64,000 nt of DNA from Mesobacillus sp. S13. GTDB lineage: Bacteria; Bacillota; Bacilli; Bacillales; Cytobacillaceae. Under the pieces are notes generated by a model. That model did not search any database. It had not been told where the DNA came from and saw only the letters and a program-made list of their open reading frames with translations. Location of the stretch: contig NZ_CP084622.1 in assembly GCF_020422885.1 (NCBI RefSeq), forward strand, positions 1,755,001 through 1,819,000. Reading direction: 5' to 3'. This document shows, one piece after another, positions 27,181-35,362 of this stretch. Each line of letters starts with the position of its first letter. The stretch's first letter is position 1. A program made the position numbers and the translations under genes.

Positions 27181-27219
27181 CGGTTATTAGCTGTATAAAA
27201 AGAAGAGACTTAATAACCG
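27181..27219 (+). promoter_or_regulatory. Hairpin abutting the fliF ribosome binding site
   Basis: CGGTTATTA (27181-27189) and TAATAACCG (27211-27219) are perfect 9-bp reverse complements around a 21-nt loop. The right arm ends in the first base of the GGGGGA ribosome site (27219-27224) of fliF, whose ATG is at 27230. The hairpin could tune fliF translation or stabilise the processed mRNA. Confidence 0.5.
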
Positions 27220-27229
27220 GGGGATTGAA

Positions 27230-28822
27230 ATGAAAGAAACCGTTCAAAAGTATATACATACAATGAAGGATTTCTGGCAAGGGCGTACCAGAAAGCAAAA
27301 AATCAGTCTTGGTGCGTCTATTTTCTTTGTATTAACAGTTGCCATCCTTACAGCGTTTTTTACAACGAGGACATCCCTTGTGCCGCTTTACAGCAATCTT
27401 TCACCTGCCGAAACAGGGAGTATCAAAGAAAGCCTTGATGCCAGGGGCATAAAATCTGAGATCTCCGATGGGGGCAAAACAATCCTCGTTCCTGAAGAAC
27501 AGGTTGATAGCTTGAAAGTAGAACTGGCAGCCGAGGGAATCCCGAAGTCAGGGAGTATTGATTATTCTTTTTTTAGTCAGAATGCCGGCATGGGCATGAC
27601 TGATAATGAGTTCCTAGTTCTGAAACTCGAAGCGATGCAGTCGGAATTAGCGAATCTAATGAAAGGCATCGACGGAGTCAATGATGCCAATGTTATGATT
27701 AACCTGCCTGAAAAGGGCATCTTTGTAAGCGATAATCAGCAGCCAGCATCGGCTTCCATTGTGCTTAATACAAGTCCAGGATATCAATTCAAGGAAGAAC
27801 AGATTACTGCACTTTACCACCTGGTATCAAAAAGCGTTCCGAACCTTCCTACAGATAATATCGTCATCATGAATCAGTTTTTTGAGTACTTTGATTTAAA
27901 AAATGAAAAAAATTCCAGCGGCGCATCTTTCGCTTCTCAGCATCAGATTAAGCAGGAGATTGAAAGAGATGTCCAAAGGCAAGTTCAAAATATGCTTGGC
28001 ACCCTTATGGGCCATGATAAAGTAGTTGTTTCGGTAACCGCCGATATAGACTTTACCCAGGAAAACAGAGAAGAAAACATCGTTGAGCCAGTAGATCAGG
28101 AAAACATGGAAGGGATCGCAATCAGCGCCCAACGAATTACAGAAACTTTCACAGGAAACGCAGATCAGGCTGGAGGGATTCCGGAAGGAGGAAATCCCGG
28201 TGAGACGACCGGGTCTCAATACCTGGAGGGTGCAGCTGGGAATGGCGATTATGAAAGAGTCGAAGAAACGATAAACAATGAGGTAAGCAGAATCCGCAAG
28301 GAAATTACCGAAAGTCCATATAAGGTGCGCGACCTCGGAATCCAGGTAATGGTGGAACCACCCACACCGGATGACGAAAGCTCCCTCCCTCAAGAAAGGG
28401 TAGAAGACATTACAAGAATCCTGAGTACGATTGTCAGGACTACCATTGATAAGGATGCTCTTGGTACTGAGCTAACTGATGAGTTAATAGAGGAAAAGGT
28501 CGTTGTTTCAGTACAGCCATTCAATGGCAAGGTCACTTTCGAGAACCAGGTTGAAGAAAAGCTGCCATGGTGGGTATACCTTGTTGGAGGATTATTGCTC
28601 GCGGCCATTATCGTTCTGCTGCTTCTATTTATGAGATCGAAAAAGAATGTTGTGGAAGAAGAGTATGTAATGGAAGAAAAGTTTGAGCAAGTTCGTGTTC
28701 CTGATGTGAATAAGGAATTTGAGACAGAGGGCACGATGAAGAAAAAGCAACTGGAAAAAATGGCGAAAGAAAAGCCTGAGGATTTCGCAAAATTATTGCG
28801 AACTTGGATTTCTGAGGATTAG
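27230..28822 (+). CDS. fliF: Flagellar MS-ring protein FliF
   Basis: FliF forms the MS ring in the cytoplasmic membrane that seeds the basal body. It has an N-terminal membrane helix (about 23-46), ring-building motifs in the extracytoplasmic part (SGSIDYSFFSQNAGMGMTDN near 105 and a second domain to about 240), a flexible Gly/Glu/Asn-rich insert (about 310-345), and a second membrane helix (about 446-468). The C-terminal tail (about 495-530: EKMAKEKPEDFAKLLRTWI) binds FliG. Length 530 is normal. Confidence 0.98.
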   Translation: MKETVQKYIHTMKDFWQGRTRKQKISLGASIFFVLTVAILTAFFTTRTSLVPLYSNLSPAETGSIKESLDARGIKSEISDGGKTILVPEEQVDSLKVELAAEGIPKSGSIDYSFFSQNAGMGMTDNEFLVLKLEAMQSELANLMKGIDGVNDANVMINLPEKGIFVSDNQQPASASIVLNTSPGYQFKEEQITALYHLVSKSVPNLPTDNIVIMNQFFEYFDLKNEKNSSGASFASQHQIKQEIERDVQRQVQNMLGTLMGHDKVVVSVTADIDFTQENREENIVEPVDQENMEGIAISAQRITETFTGNADQAGGIPEGGNPGETTGSQYLEGAAGNGDYERVEETINNEVSRIRKEITESPYKVRDLGIQVMVEPPTPDDESSLPQERVEDITRILSTIVRTTIDKDALGTELTDELIEEKVVVSVQPFNGKVTFENQVEEKLPWWVYLVGGLLLAAIIVLLLLFMRSKKNVVEEEYVMEEKFEQVRVPDVNKEFETEGTMKKKQLEKMAKEKPEDFAKLLRTWISED

Positions 28823-28836
28823 GAGGAGGATCAATA

Positions 28837-29850
28837 GTGAGGAAAGACCAAAAAGAATTGACTGGAAAACAGAAGGCTGCAATCCTCCTGATCTCACTTG
28901 GACCAGATGTTTCTGCTTCGGTTTATAAGCATTTAAGTGAAGAAGAAATCGAGAAACTCACACTTGAGATTTCTGGTGTGAAGAAGGTTGACTCGATGGC
29001 TAAGGAAGAAATTCTCGAAGAGTTCCACAGTATCGCGTTAGCGCAGGATTATATCACGCAAGGCGGAATCGGATACGCGAAAACCGTTTTGGAAAAAGCT
29101 CTGGGAACTGACCAGGCCGCGGTGATCATTAATAGATTGACCTCTTCGCTGCAAGTAAGGCCATTTGATTTTGCGCGAAAAGCGGATGCAGGACAAATAC
29201 TCAACTTCATACAAAATGAGCATCCGCAAACAATTGCCCTTATACTTTCTTATTTAGACTCGGCACAAGCCGGCCAGATTCTGTCTGAACTGCCGCAGGA
29301 AGTCCAGGCTGATATTGCCCGCCGTATTGCGGTGATGGACAGTACATCACCGGAAATAATCAATGAGGTGGAACAGATTCTTGAAAGAAAGCTGTCAGCC
29401 ACTGTTACACAAGACTATACACAAACAGGCGGCATTGAGGCTGTTGTTGATGTATTGAACGGGGTAGACCGGGCTACCGAGCGGACGATTCTCGATGCAC
29501 TGGAAATCCAGGATCCTGAACTTGCTGAGGAAATCAAAAAGCGTATGTTCGTGTTCGAAGATATTGTTACACTGGATAACCGTGCAATCCAGCGAGTCAT
29601 CAGAGATTGTGAAAACGAAGATCTCATGCTTGCTCTTAAAGTATCAAGTGATGAAGTGAAAGAGATTGTCTTTAAGAATATGTCTAAGCGTATGGTAGAA
29701 ACCTTCCAGGATGAAATGGAATTCATGGGTCCTGTAAGGCTGCGGGATGTTGAAGAGGCACAGTCCAGGATCGTCGCGATCATCAGACGTTTGGAAGAAG
29801 CTGGTGAAATCGTCATCGCCCGTGGCGGAGGAGATGATATTATTGTCTAG
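28837..29850 (+). CDS. fliG: Flagellar motor switch protein FliG
   Basis: FliG is the C-ring torque protein, contacting FliF, FliM and the stator. It has the N domain (KQKAAILLISLGPDVSASVYKHL near 10-32), the middle EHPQTIALILSYL motif near 128, and a C-terminal domain with charged torque residues around DIVTLDNRAIQRVIRDCEN near 243-261. Length 337. GTG start at 28837 with GGAGGAGGATC upstream. fliH overlaps its end. Confidence 0.98.
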   Translation: MRKDQKELTGKQKAAILLISLGPDVSASVYKHLSEEEIEKLTLEISGVKKVDSMAKEEILEEFHSIALAQDYITQGGIGYAKTVLEKALGTDQAAVIINRLTSSLQVRPFDFARKADAGQILNFIQNEHPQTIALILSYLDSAQAGQILSELPQEVQADIARRIAVMDSTSPEIINEVEQILERKLSATVTQDYTQTGGIEAVVDVLNGVDRATERTILDALEIQDPELAEEIKKRMFVFEDIVTLDNRAIQRVIRDCENEDLMLALKVSSDEVKEIVFKNMSKRMVETFQDEMEFMGPVRLRDVEEAQSRIVAIIRRLEEAGEIVIARGGGDDIIV

Positions 29851-30607
29851 GCTTATCAAATCTCAAAATACCAGTACAGTGTCTGCAGAGAAAAAGGTCA
29901 TCTCCATCCGGGTGCTGGAAGCAACGAATCAACAAGATGTTCCCCAAGTCTTCACTCATACAGAAGATGAGAGAAGGAGAATCCTTGATGGTGCTGCATT
30001 AGAAGCAGAGCGTATTGTCTCCAAGGCCATGAAAGAAGCGGAGCAGATCCGTCAACAGATTCATCAGGAAATGCAAGAATGGGAGCAGCAAAGATCTCTA
30101 TTAGCCGAGGAATCCAGGCAAATTGGTTATGAGCAAGGCTATCAAGAAGGGAAAAACCAGGGTTATGCAGACTACCGTCAAACAATCCTGTTTGCTCAGG
30201 AAACGGTCCAGGCAGCCAAACGAGATTATCAGAATCATATAGACTCATCGGAAAAGGTCATTCTTGATCTGGGTGTGAAAATTGCTGGGAAAATACTTGG
30301 GGAGAAGCTGGCTGCAGAAGAAGGATTCCTCCCACTTGTGAAACGTGCCTTGAAAAATTCGAGAGATTATAAGGATATTCAGCTGCATGTACATCCAAAA
30401 CACTACCAGGAACTGATTGCTCAAAAAGAAGAACTGATTGCCATCTTTCCAAAGGATATTGCTTTCTATATCTACCCGGATGATGAACTGGAGGAGACAG
30501 CTTGTATCATCGAGTCGGAAAATGGCAGGATTGATGCAAGTGTAGACAGTCAATTGGAGGAAATCAAAATTAAGCTTTTTGAATTGCTGGAGAGTGAACA
30601 ATCGTGA
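29843..30607 (+). CDS. fliH: Flagellar assembly protein FliH
   Basis: FliH is the peripheral stalk and regulator of the FliI export ATPase. A long coiled coil with GxxxG-like repeats (about 40-110: EQGYQEGKNQGYADYRQ) precedes a C-terminal domain similar to ATP synthase delta (VILDLGVKIAGKILGEKL near 140). The start is uncertain. TTG 29843 gives MSRLIKSQNTS, the usual family beginning, with GGAGG 11 bases upstream. ATG 29834 is only 2 bases from that site. It overlaps fliG by 8 bases and fliI by 4. Length 254. Confidence 0.92.
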   Translation: MSRLIKSQNTSTVSAEKKVISIRVLEATNQQDVPQVFTHTEDERRRILDGAALEAERIVSKAMKEAEQIRQQIHQEMQEWEQQRSLLAEESRQIGYEQGYQEGKNQGYADYRQTILFAQETVQAAKRDYQNHIDSSEKVILDLGVKIAGKILGEKLAAEEGFLPLVKRALKNSRDYKDIQLHVHPKHYQELIAQKEELIAIFPKDIAFYIYPDDELEETACIIESENGRIDASVDSQLEEIKIKLFELLESEQS

Positions 30608-31917
30608 AGGCCAAGGATTTAATGGAGCATGTCGATTTTTTGGATAGTTTTAAACGTTACGGACGTGTTAAAAGAGTTGTTGGCTTGATGATTGAATCTC
30701 AAGGTCCCGAAAGTTCAATAGGTGATGTGTGCTTCATCCATGTAGGAACGAAGAAAAAACGCAGAATCCAGGCGGAGGTTGTCGGTTTTAAAGATGAAAA
30801 TGTCATCTTGATGCCGTATACATCCATTCATGATATATCACCAGGCAGTCTAGTGGAAACGACGATGAAACCGCTTGAAATCAAAACGGGACCAGGTCTC
30901 ATCGGGAAAGTTGTTGATTCTCTGGGGGTTCCCCTCGACCAATCCAGTTTGCCGAAAGGACTGGCAGCTGTTCCTACAGAACAAGATCCCCCCAACCCTT
31001 TGAGCAGACCGCCAATCTCAGAACCAATCGAAGTTGGAGTCAGGATGATTGACAGCCTGCTCACAGTTGGCAGCGGCCAGCGTGTTGGGATCTTTGCTGG
31101 AAGTGGTGTCGGGAAGAGTACCTTGCTGGGAATGATTGCACGAAATACTACAGCAGACCTAAATGTCATTGGACTGATTGGTGAACGAGGCAGGGAGGTC
31201 AGGGAATTCATTGAACGTGACTTAGGGCCAGAAGGGTTGAAGCGCTCCATAGTGGTTGTCGCAACTTCTGATCAGCCTGCGTTGATGCGAATCAAAGGGG
31301 CCTATACAGCAACAGCCATTGCCGAGTACTTTCGGGACAAAGGGTTGAATGTGATGCTGATGATGGATTCTGTTACACGGGTAGCGATGGCCCAGCGTGA
31401 AGTGGGACTGGCAGTTGGTGAACCTCCAACCACGAAAGGCTACACTCCTTCCGTGTTCGCCATTCTTTCAAGACTTCTCGAAAGGACAGGGACAAATGAA
31501 TTTGGTTCGATAACAGGCTTTTACACCGTGCTGGTGGATGGAGATGACATGAATGAACCAATTGCCGACACGGTGCGGGGAATCCTTGATGGACACTTTG
31601 TATTGGACAGGGACTTAGCGAATAAAGGCCAATACCCAGCAGTGAACGTTTTAAAAAGCATCAGCCGAATCATGAACAATATCGTCTCCGATGAACATGT
31701 AAAAGCAGCAGAAAGATTGAGGGAGTTATTAAGTACTTATATCAATGCTGAGGATTTAATTAATATCGGTGCTTATAAAAAAGGCACATCAGGAGAAATA
31801 GATGAAGCGATTTTGCGATACCCTCAAATCCAGAACTTTTTAAAACAAGGGACCAATGAAAGAGTCTCGATCAATGAAAGTGTCCAGGCATTATTGCAGT
31901 TAGTAAGGAAAGGTTGA
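30604..31917 (+). CDS. fliI: Flagellum-specific ATPase FliI
   Basis: FliI is the hexameric ATPase of the flagellar type III exporter. Walker A FAGSGVGKSTLLGMIARNT is near residue 168 and Walker B LMMDSVTRVAMAQREVGLAV near 253. GLIGERGREVREFIE near 196 carries the catalytic glutamate. It is related to the F1 beta subunit. Length 437. The GTG start overlaps the fliH stop in GTGA. Confidence 0.98.
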   Translation: MKAKDLMEHVDFLDSFKRYGRVKRVVGLMIESQGPESSIGDVCFIHVGTKKKRRIQAEVVGFKDENVILMPYTSIHDISPGSLVETTMKPLEIKTGPGLIGKVVDSLGVPLDQSSLPKGLAAVPTEQDPPNPLSRPPISEPIEVGVRMIDSLLTVGSGQRVGIFAGSGVGKSTLLGMIARNTTADLNVIGLIGERGREVREFIERDLGPEGLKRSIVVVATSDQPALMRIKGAYTATAIAEYFRDKGLNVMLMMDSVTRVAMAQREVGLAVGEPPTTKGYTPSVFAILSRLLERTGTNEFGSITGFYTVLVDGDDMNEPIADTVRGILDGHFVLDRDLANKGQYPAVNVLKSISRIMNNIVSDEHVKAAERLRELLSTYINAEDLINIGAYKKGTSGEIDEAILRYPQIQNFLKQGTNERVSINESVQALLQLVRKG

Positions 31918-31924
31918 TGGTTCA

Positions 31925-32371
31925 ATGCGTTATCAATATAAGTTTGATAAGATCCTTTCACTCAAGACGAGGGAAGTGGATGAAGCTCAAGTCGTTTACC
32001 AGGATTCAGTCAAAAAATTCGAAGAAGCTGCTGACAGGCTCTATCATCTGCTGAAGAAAAAAGAAGATCTTGAATGTTTCCAATCAGACCGGCTGCTGGA
32101 TGGGTTGCCAGTCCAGGAAATACGACACCATCAACAATTTATCGGAAATCTTGAAAAATCGATCGACCACTATCAAAAAGTCGTTATGAACGCGAGAAAC
32201 ATCATGAATTTTCAACAAGTGAAGCTGATGGAAAAAAATCAGGAAGTAAAGAAGTACGAAAAAATTAAAGAGAAAGACCAACTTCAATTTCTTGCAGCTG
32301 AAAAATATGCTGAAAACAGGATGATGGACGAAGTCTCAATTCAGCAATATATGAACCGGGAAATTAGGTGA
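31925..32371 (+). CDS. fliJ: Flagellar export protein FliJ
   Basis: FliJ is the central-stalk coiled coil of the export ATPase and helps transfer chaperones. The 148-residue product is almost wholly helical and charged, starting MRYQYKFDKILSLKTREVDE, the family start, with QLMEKNQEVKKYEKIKEKDQ-like late helix near 100-120. It lies 7 bp after fliI. Confidence 0.95.
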   Translation: MRYQYKFDKILSLKTREVDEAQVVYQDSVKKFEEAADRLYHLLKKKEDLECFQSDRLLDGLPVQEIRHHQQFIGNLEKSIDHYQKVVMNARNIMNFQQVKLMEKNQEVKKYEKIKEKDQLQFLAAEKYAENRMMDEVSIQQYMNREIR

Positions 32372-32375
32372 TGAA

Positions 32376-32975
32376 ATGGCACAGAAAGTGGAGGAAAAGG
32401 AAAGTCAGGAAGGTAATAAGTTTCATGCGTTTTTGATGGTTGTGGCAATACCAAGCTTGTTTGCTGTCGTTATTGCACTGGTTGCCCTTTCAATCCTGGG
32501 AATCAATATTTTTGAAACAGCAAAGGACCTTGGTGGTAAAGTACCTTTCATCTCTCAGTATGTGAAGGAAGAAAGCAAGCTATCCACTGAGGAATTTGAA
32601 AAGAATATCATCAGCCTTGAAGCGGAAATCAAAGACCGGGAAGCAAAAATGGAACAACTGCAGTCGAAAATCGACAGCAAGGATACGCAGTTAAAACGAG
32701 TGGAACTGGAAAAAGCACAGCTGCAGGCACAAATCGAAGAGTTGACTGCAATCCAGGAAGAAAATAAGCGAGCGTTCCGGGAAATTGTCAAGACCTATGA
32801 AACTATGTCAGCTAAAAGCGCTGCACCGATCATTTCCAATATGGAAACGGGGGAAGCGGTAAAGATTCTAACCAATATCAAGCCAGAATCACTCGCTGCC
32901 ATCATGGAAAAGCTCCCAGCTGATGAAGCGGCGAAGTATACAGAATTGTTGACAAACGAAACAAGCGGAAACTAG
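32376..32975 (+). CDS. ylxF: YlxF, MotE/MgtE-N-like flagellar operon protein
   Basis: A single N-terminal membrane helix (about 21-45, LMVVAIPSLFAVVIALVALS) is followed by a coiled coil (about 72-135) and a C-terminal helical domain resembling the MgtE N domain: KILTNIKPESLAAIMEKLP near 164-182. This is the YlxF gene found between fliJ and fliK in bacilli. MotE-like proteins support motor or stator function in other Firmicutes; the exact role in this organism is not known. Length 199. Confidence 0.9.
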   Translation: MAQKVEEKESQEGNKFHAFLMVVAIPSLFAVVIALVALSILGINIFETAKDLGGKVPFISQYVKEESKLSTEEFEKNIISLEAEIKDREAKMEQLQSKIDSKDTQLKRVELEKAQLQAQIEELTAIQEENKRAFREIVKTYETMSAKSAAPIISNMETGEAVKILTNIKPESLAAIMEKLPADEAAKYTELLTNETSGN

Positions 32976-33004
32976 CTTCAAAGGACTTGAGAGGAGGTGA
33001 GACA

Positions 33005-34234
33005 ATGGAAATAGGAGCACTTGGATCTGTTAATGCCTTCGCACAGGGAAAGCAGAAAGTATCCGGAAACTCAGGATCTGAAGGGGGTTTTGCCGGATTA
33101 ATGTCGACAGCTTTATCTGGTAAAACGAATCCAGCACTTGCGGCTGAAACTGGTAAAGATGGAGAAAAGCTAGAGGGTCTTAGAGAGCTAACGGAAATGA
33201 TTAACGTAATAGACCTCGTAGAATTGGAAGAAGGAATGAAGCTTATGGATTTATTAACTTCTGACTCTGGAAATCTATTAGGTAAGGCGCTATCACATTT
33301 AGGGATCAATGAAGAAGATTTGAGGCTTTTTATCCAAAAGTGGTCCACTAATGAAGAGGGAATGAACATTGCATCTGACGAAGAGCTGCTTTCATCTTTA
33401 TCGCTGATTCTATCAGGGATTGCCAGTCAGACTGCGGGTGAATTATTGGGGAAGTTGGATAAAAGTGATGTACAAGCCTTAAAGGCATTAAAGTTATTTG
33501 AATTAATGAGTAGATATGCTGATGGCCAGTCATCTACAACCCCTGATTCTTTGAGGGAATCGCTGAAAAATCTTGGTTAGTCTCTAAAGAGTCTATTAGA
33601 ACCAAATCATAACAATGGACATACAGAATATTTACACAAACGTTTTACCCAGTTAGCAAGAGAGCTAAACCTTGTTTCGAAAAATATGGTTACTGAAGTT
33701 ACTAGTTTCATAGACCCAAACTCCGGTTTAAAGACGGAGGGGGCAGCAGGTACACTTGGTTTTCTGCCACAAATGACAAAGGCGGAACAGCTGGTATTAA
33801 CGATGAGCAGCCCAGAAAGACCCGTTTCAGCAGAGCAGCTCATGAAGCAATTTGAGTCGATTCTGTCTAAATCTCAGTTCATGAATAACGGTGGAACACA
33901 AAAATTATTCATTAAATTATTCCCTGAGCATCTAGGCAGCATAAGGATCGAGCTTTTACAGAGGGATCAAACGATGATGGCAAGAATCATTACTTCCACT
34001 GGTACGGCGAAAGAAACGCTAGAAGCACAAATCAATGGACTCAAGCAGGCATTTACAGCGCAGAATCTTTCGGTGGATAGGATTGAGGTGACTCAGCAGC
34101 AGCAAGAACGATTCCTGAGTAAGGATTCGGAGCAGCAGCAGAGACAGCCAGACAGAGGCCAGCAAGAAAAGAAGGATGAAAAGAGGGATTTTAATCTCTC
34201 CTTTGAAGAAGCATTGCTAAATACGGAAGTTTAG
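33005..34234 (+). pseudogene. fliK: fliK (hook-length control) interrupted by an in-frame amber codon
   Basis: FliK is the exported molecular ruler that switches FlhB from hook to filament secretion. The frame from ATG 33005 (site GGAGGTGAG upstream) stops at TAG 33578-33580, codon 192. The same frame then stays open without another stop to 34234, 217 further codons. The part after the stop holds the defining FliK-C domain: KLFIKLFPEHLGSIRIELL near codon 297, then GLKQAFTAQNLSVDRIEVTQ and a Gln-rich tail. No ribosome site precedes ATG 33686, so restart is unlikely. Either this is a real nonsense mutation, giving polyhooks and no filaments, or a base-call error or readthrough. TAG is an ordinary stop elsewhere in the window (lepB, topA). 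Confidence 0.88.
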
Positions 34235-34244
34235 GAGATAGACA

Positions 34245-34874
34245 ATGGTGAATACGATCAACTCTACTTATCTGCTGTCCAATATTCAAAAGGACAGGAA
34301 GGCTGGTTCGGATATTCTTGGCAAAGATGATTTTTTGAAAATCCTTATGACCCAGCTGCAGAACCAGGACCCTTTGAACCCGATGCAGGATAAAGATTTT
34401 ATAGCTCAAATGGCCACGTTTTCAACTCTAGAGCAAATCACGAATATGGGAAAGTCAATTGACCGATTTGTTCAGGCTGAACAGCAGAATAAAATGATAT
34501 CCTACAGCCAGTTCGTGGGCAAGGATGTAACCTGGCACAAGATCGAAAGTGCCAATGGTGAGGAGACGGTTAAACAAGGAAATGGAAAAGTAGCTTCTGT
34601 CCAGTTCAAGGAAGATACGGTTTCCTTTGTACTAGAGGACGGAACGACTCTGGAACCAGGCAATATTTCTCAGATCAATGAGTTATCGAGCGAGAATCAC
34701 ATGCTGCAGGCGAGCATGTTAATTGGGAAGACGGTTACCTATCTAGATGGAAATCAGCAAGAGAGATCAGCAAATGTCCTTTCTGTTTCATTCAAGAACG
34801 GGAAAACATCCTATTTGCTTGATGATGAGAATGGCACAAGCATCATTTCTTCACAGATCACCAAAATTCAATAA
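34245..34874 (+). CDS. flgD: Flagellar hook capping protein FlgD
   Basis: FlgD forms the scaffold cap for hook polymerisation. The N-terminal signature GKDDFLKILMTQLQNQDPLNPM is at about 26-47 (longer than quoted families vary little), followed by KDFIAQMATFSTLEQITNM. The C-terminal half (about 85-209) is beta-rich with repeated GKDVTW / GKTVTY segments. Length 209. The ATG follows TAGGAGATAG and begins 10 bp after fliK. Confidence 0.96.
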   Translation: MVNTINSTYLLSNIQKDRKAGSDILGKDDFLKILMTQLQNQDPLNPMQDKDFIAQMATFSTLEQITNMGKSIDRFVQAEQQNKMISYSQFVGKDVTWHKIESANGEETVKQGNGKVASVQFKEDTVSFVLEDGTTLEPGNISQINELSSENHMLQASMLIGKTVTYLDGNQQERSANVLSVSFKNGKTSYLLDDENGTSIISSQITKIQ

Positions 34875-34891
34875 CATAAGGAAGTGATGTA

Positions 34892-35281
34892 ATGGATAAA
34901 ACGAATTTTCGTCCAATTCATTCACTGCCTGTTAACAGGAATCATCCAAAACCTGTGAAAGCCAATCCATTAACACATACACCTTTCTCTATTCAATTGC
35001 AGGATGCAATACAATCAAAGAATGGACTGACAATAAGCAAGCATGCAACTGAACGGCTCGAGCAGCGGGGAATCAATATATCCCAGGAACGCTGGAACAG
35101 GATTGAGGAAAAAGTTAGTCAGGCGAAGGCCAAGGGCGTGAGTGATTCGCTCGTTCTGCTAAATGACGCAGCGCTGATTGTCAGTGCGAAAAATAACACA
35201 GTCATTACAGCGATGGGCAGGCAGGAAGCAGCGGAACAAATATTCACCAATATCAACGGAACGATTGTAATGGAAAATTAA
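34892..35281 (+). CDS. Flagellar operon protein, TIGR02530 type
   Basis: This 129-residue protein resembles the small conserved flagellar operon protein family known as TIGR02530. Its core is ISKHATERLEQRGINIS (about 49-65), then a helix and a beta segment SLVLLNDAALIVSAKNNTVI (about 88-107). The first 45 residues are basic and unstructured-looking. I recall the gene between flgD and flgE in many Bacillaceae and Clostridia. Function is unknown; a hook or rod export role is only suggested by position. Confidence 0.85.
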   Translation: MDKTNFRPIHSLPVNRNHPKPVKANPLTHTPFSIQLQDAIQSKNGLTISKHATERLEQRGINISQERWNRIEEKVSQAKAKGVSDSLVLLNDAALIVSAKNNTVITAMGRQEAAEQIFTNINGTIVMEN

Positions 35282-35311
35282 AATGAAAAGGCTGGACCTT
35301 TACGGAGGCCT

Positions 35312-35337
35312 GGGCTGTGGACCGATTGAAGCAGCCC
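35312..35337 (+). repeat. Hairpin upstream of flgE
   Basis: GGGCTG (35312-35317) pairs with CAGCCC (35332-35337) around 14 nt in the 81-bp gap before flgE. No T-tract follows. It may be an mRNA stability or processing element. The flgE site AAAGGAG follows normally. Confidence 0.35.
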
Positions 35338-35362
35338 CCAAATCGAAAGGAGTTTTTAAATA

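Noticed and set aside
28018..28047. Perfect sigma-D -10 GCCGATAT with TAAA upstream, inside fliF
   Set aside because: The spacer is 18 bp rather than 15, and the site is in the middle of a coding region. A second GCCGATAT at 62482 in rseP has no TAAA at all.
33686..34234. Separate gene encoding a FliK-C domain protein
   Set aside because: It is in the same frame as the upstream fliK part, with no stop in the 105 bases between the amber codon and its ATG and no ribosome site. It is the second half of fliK.
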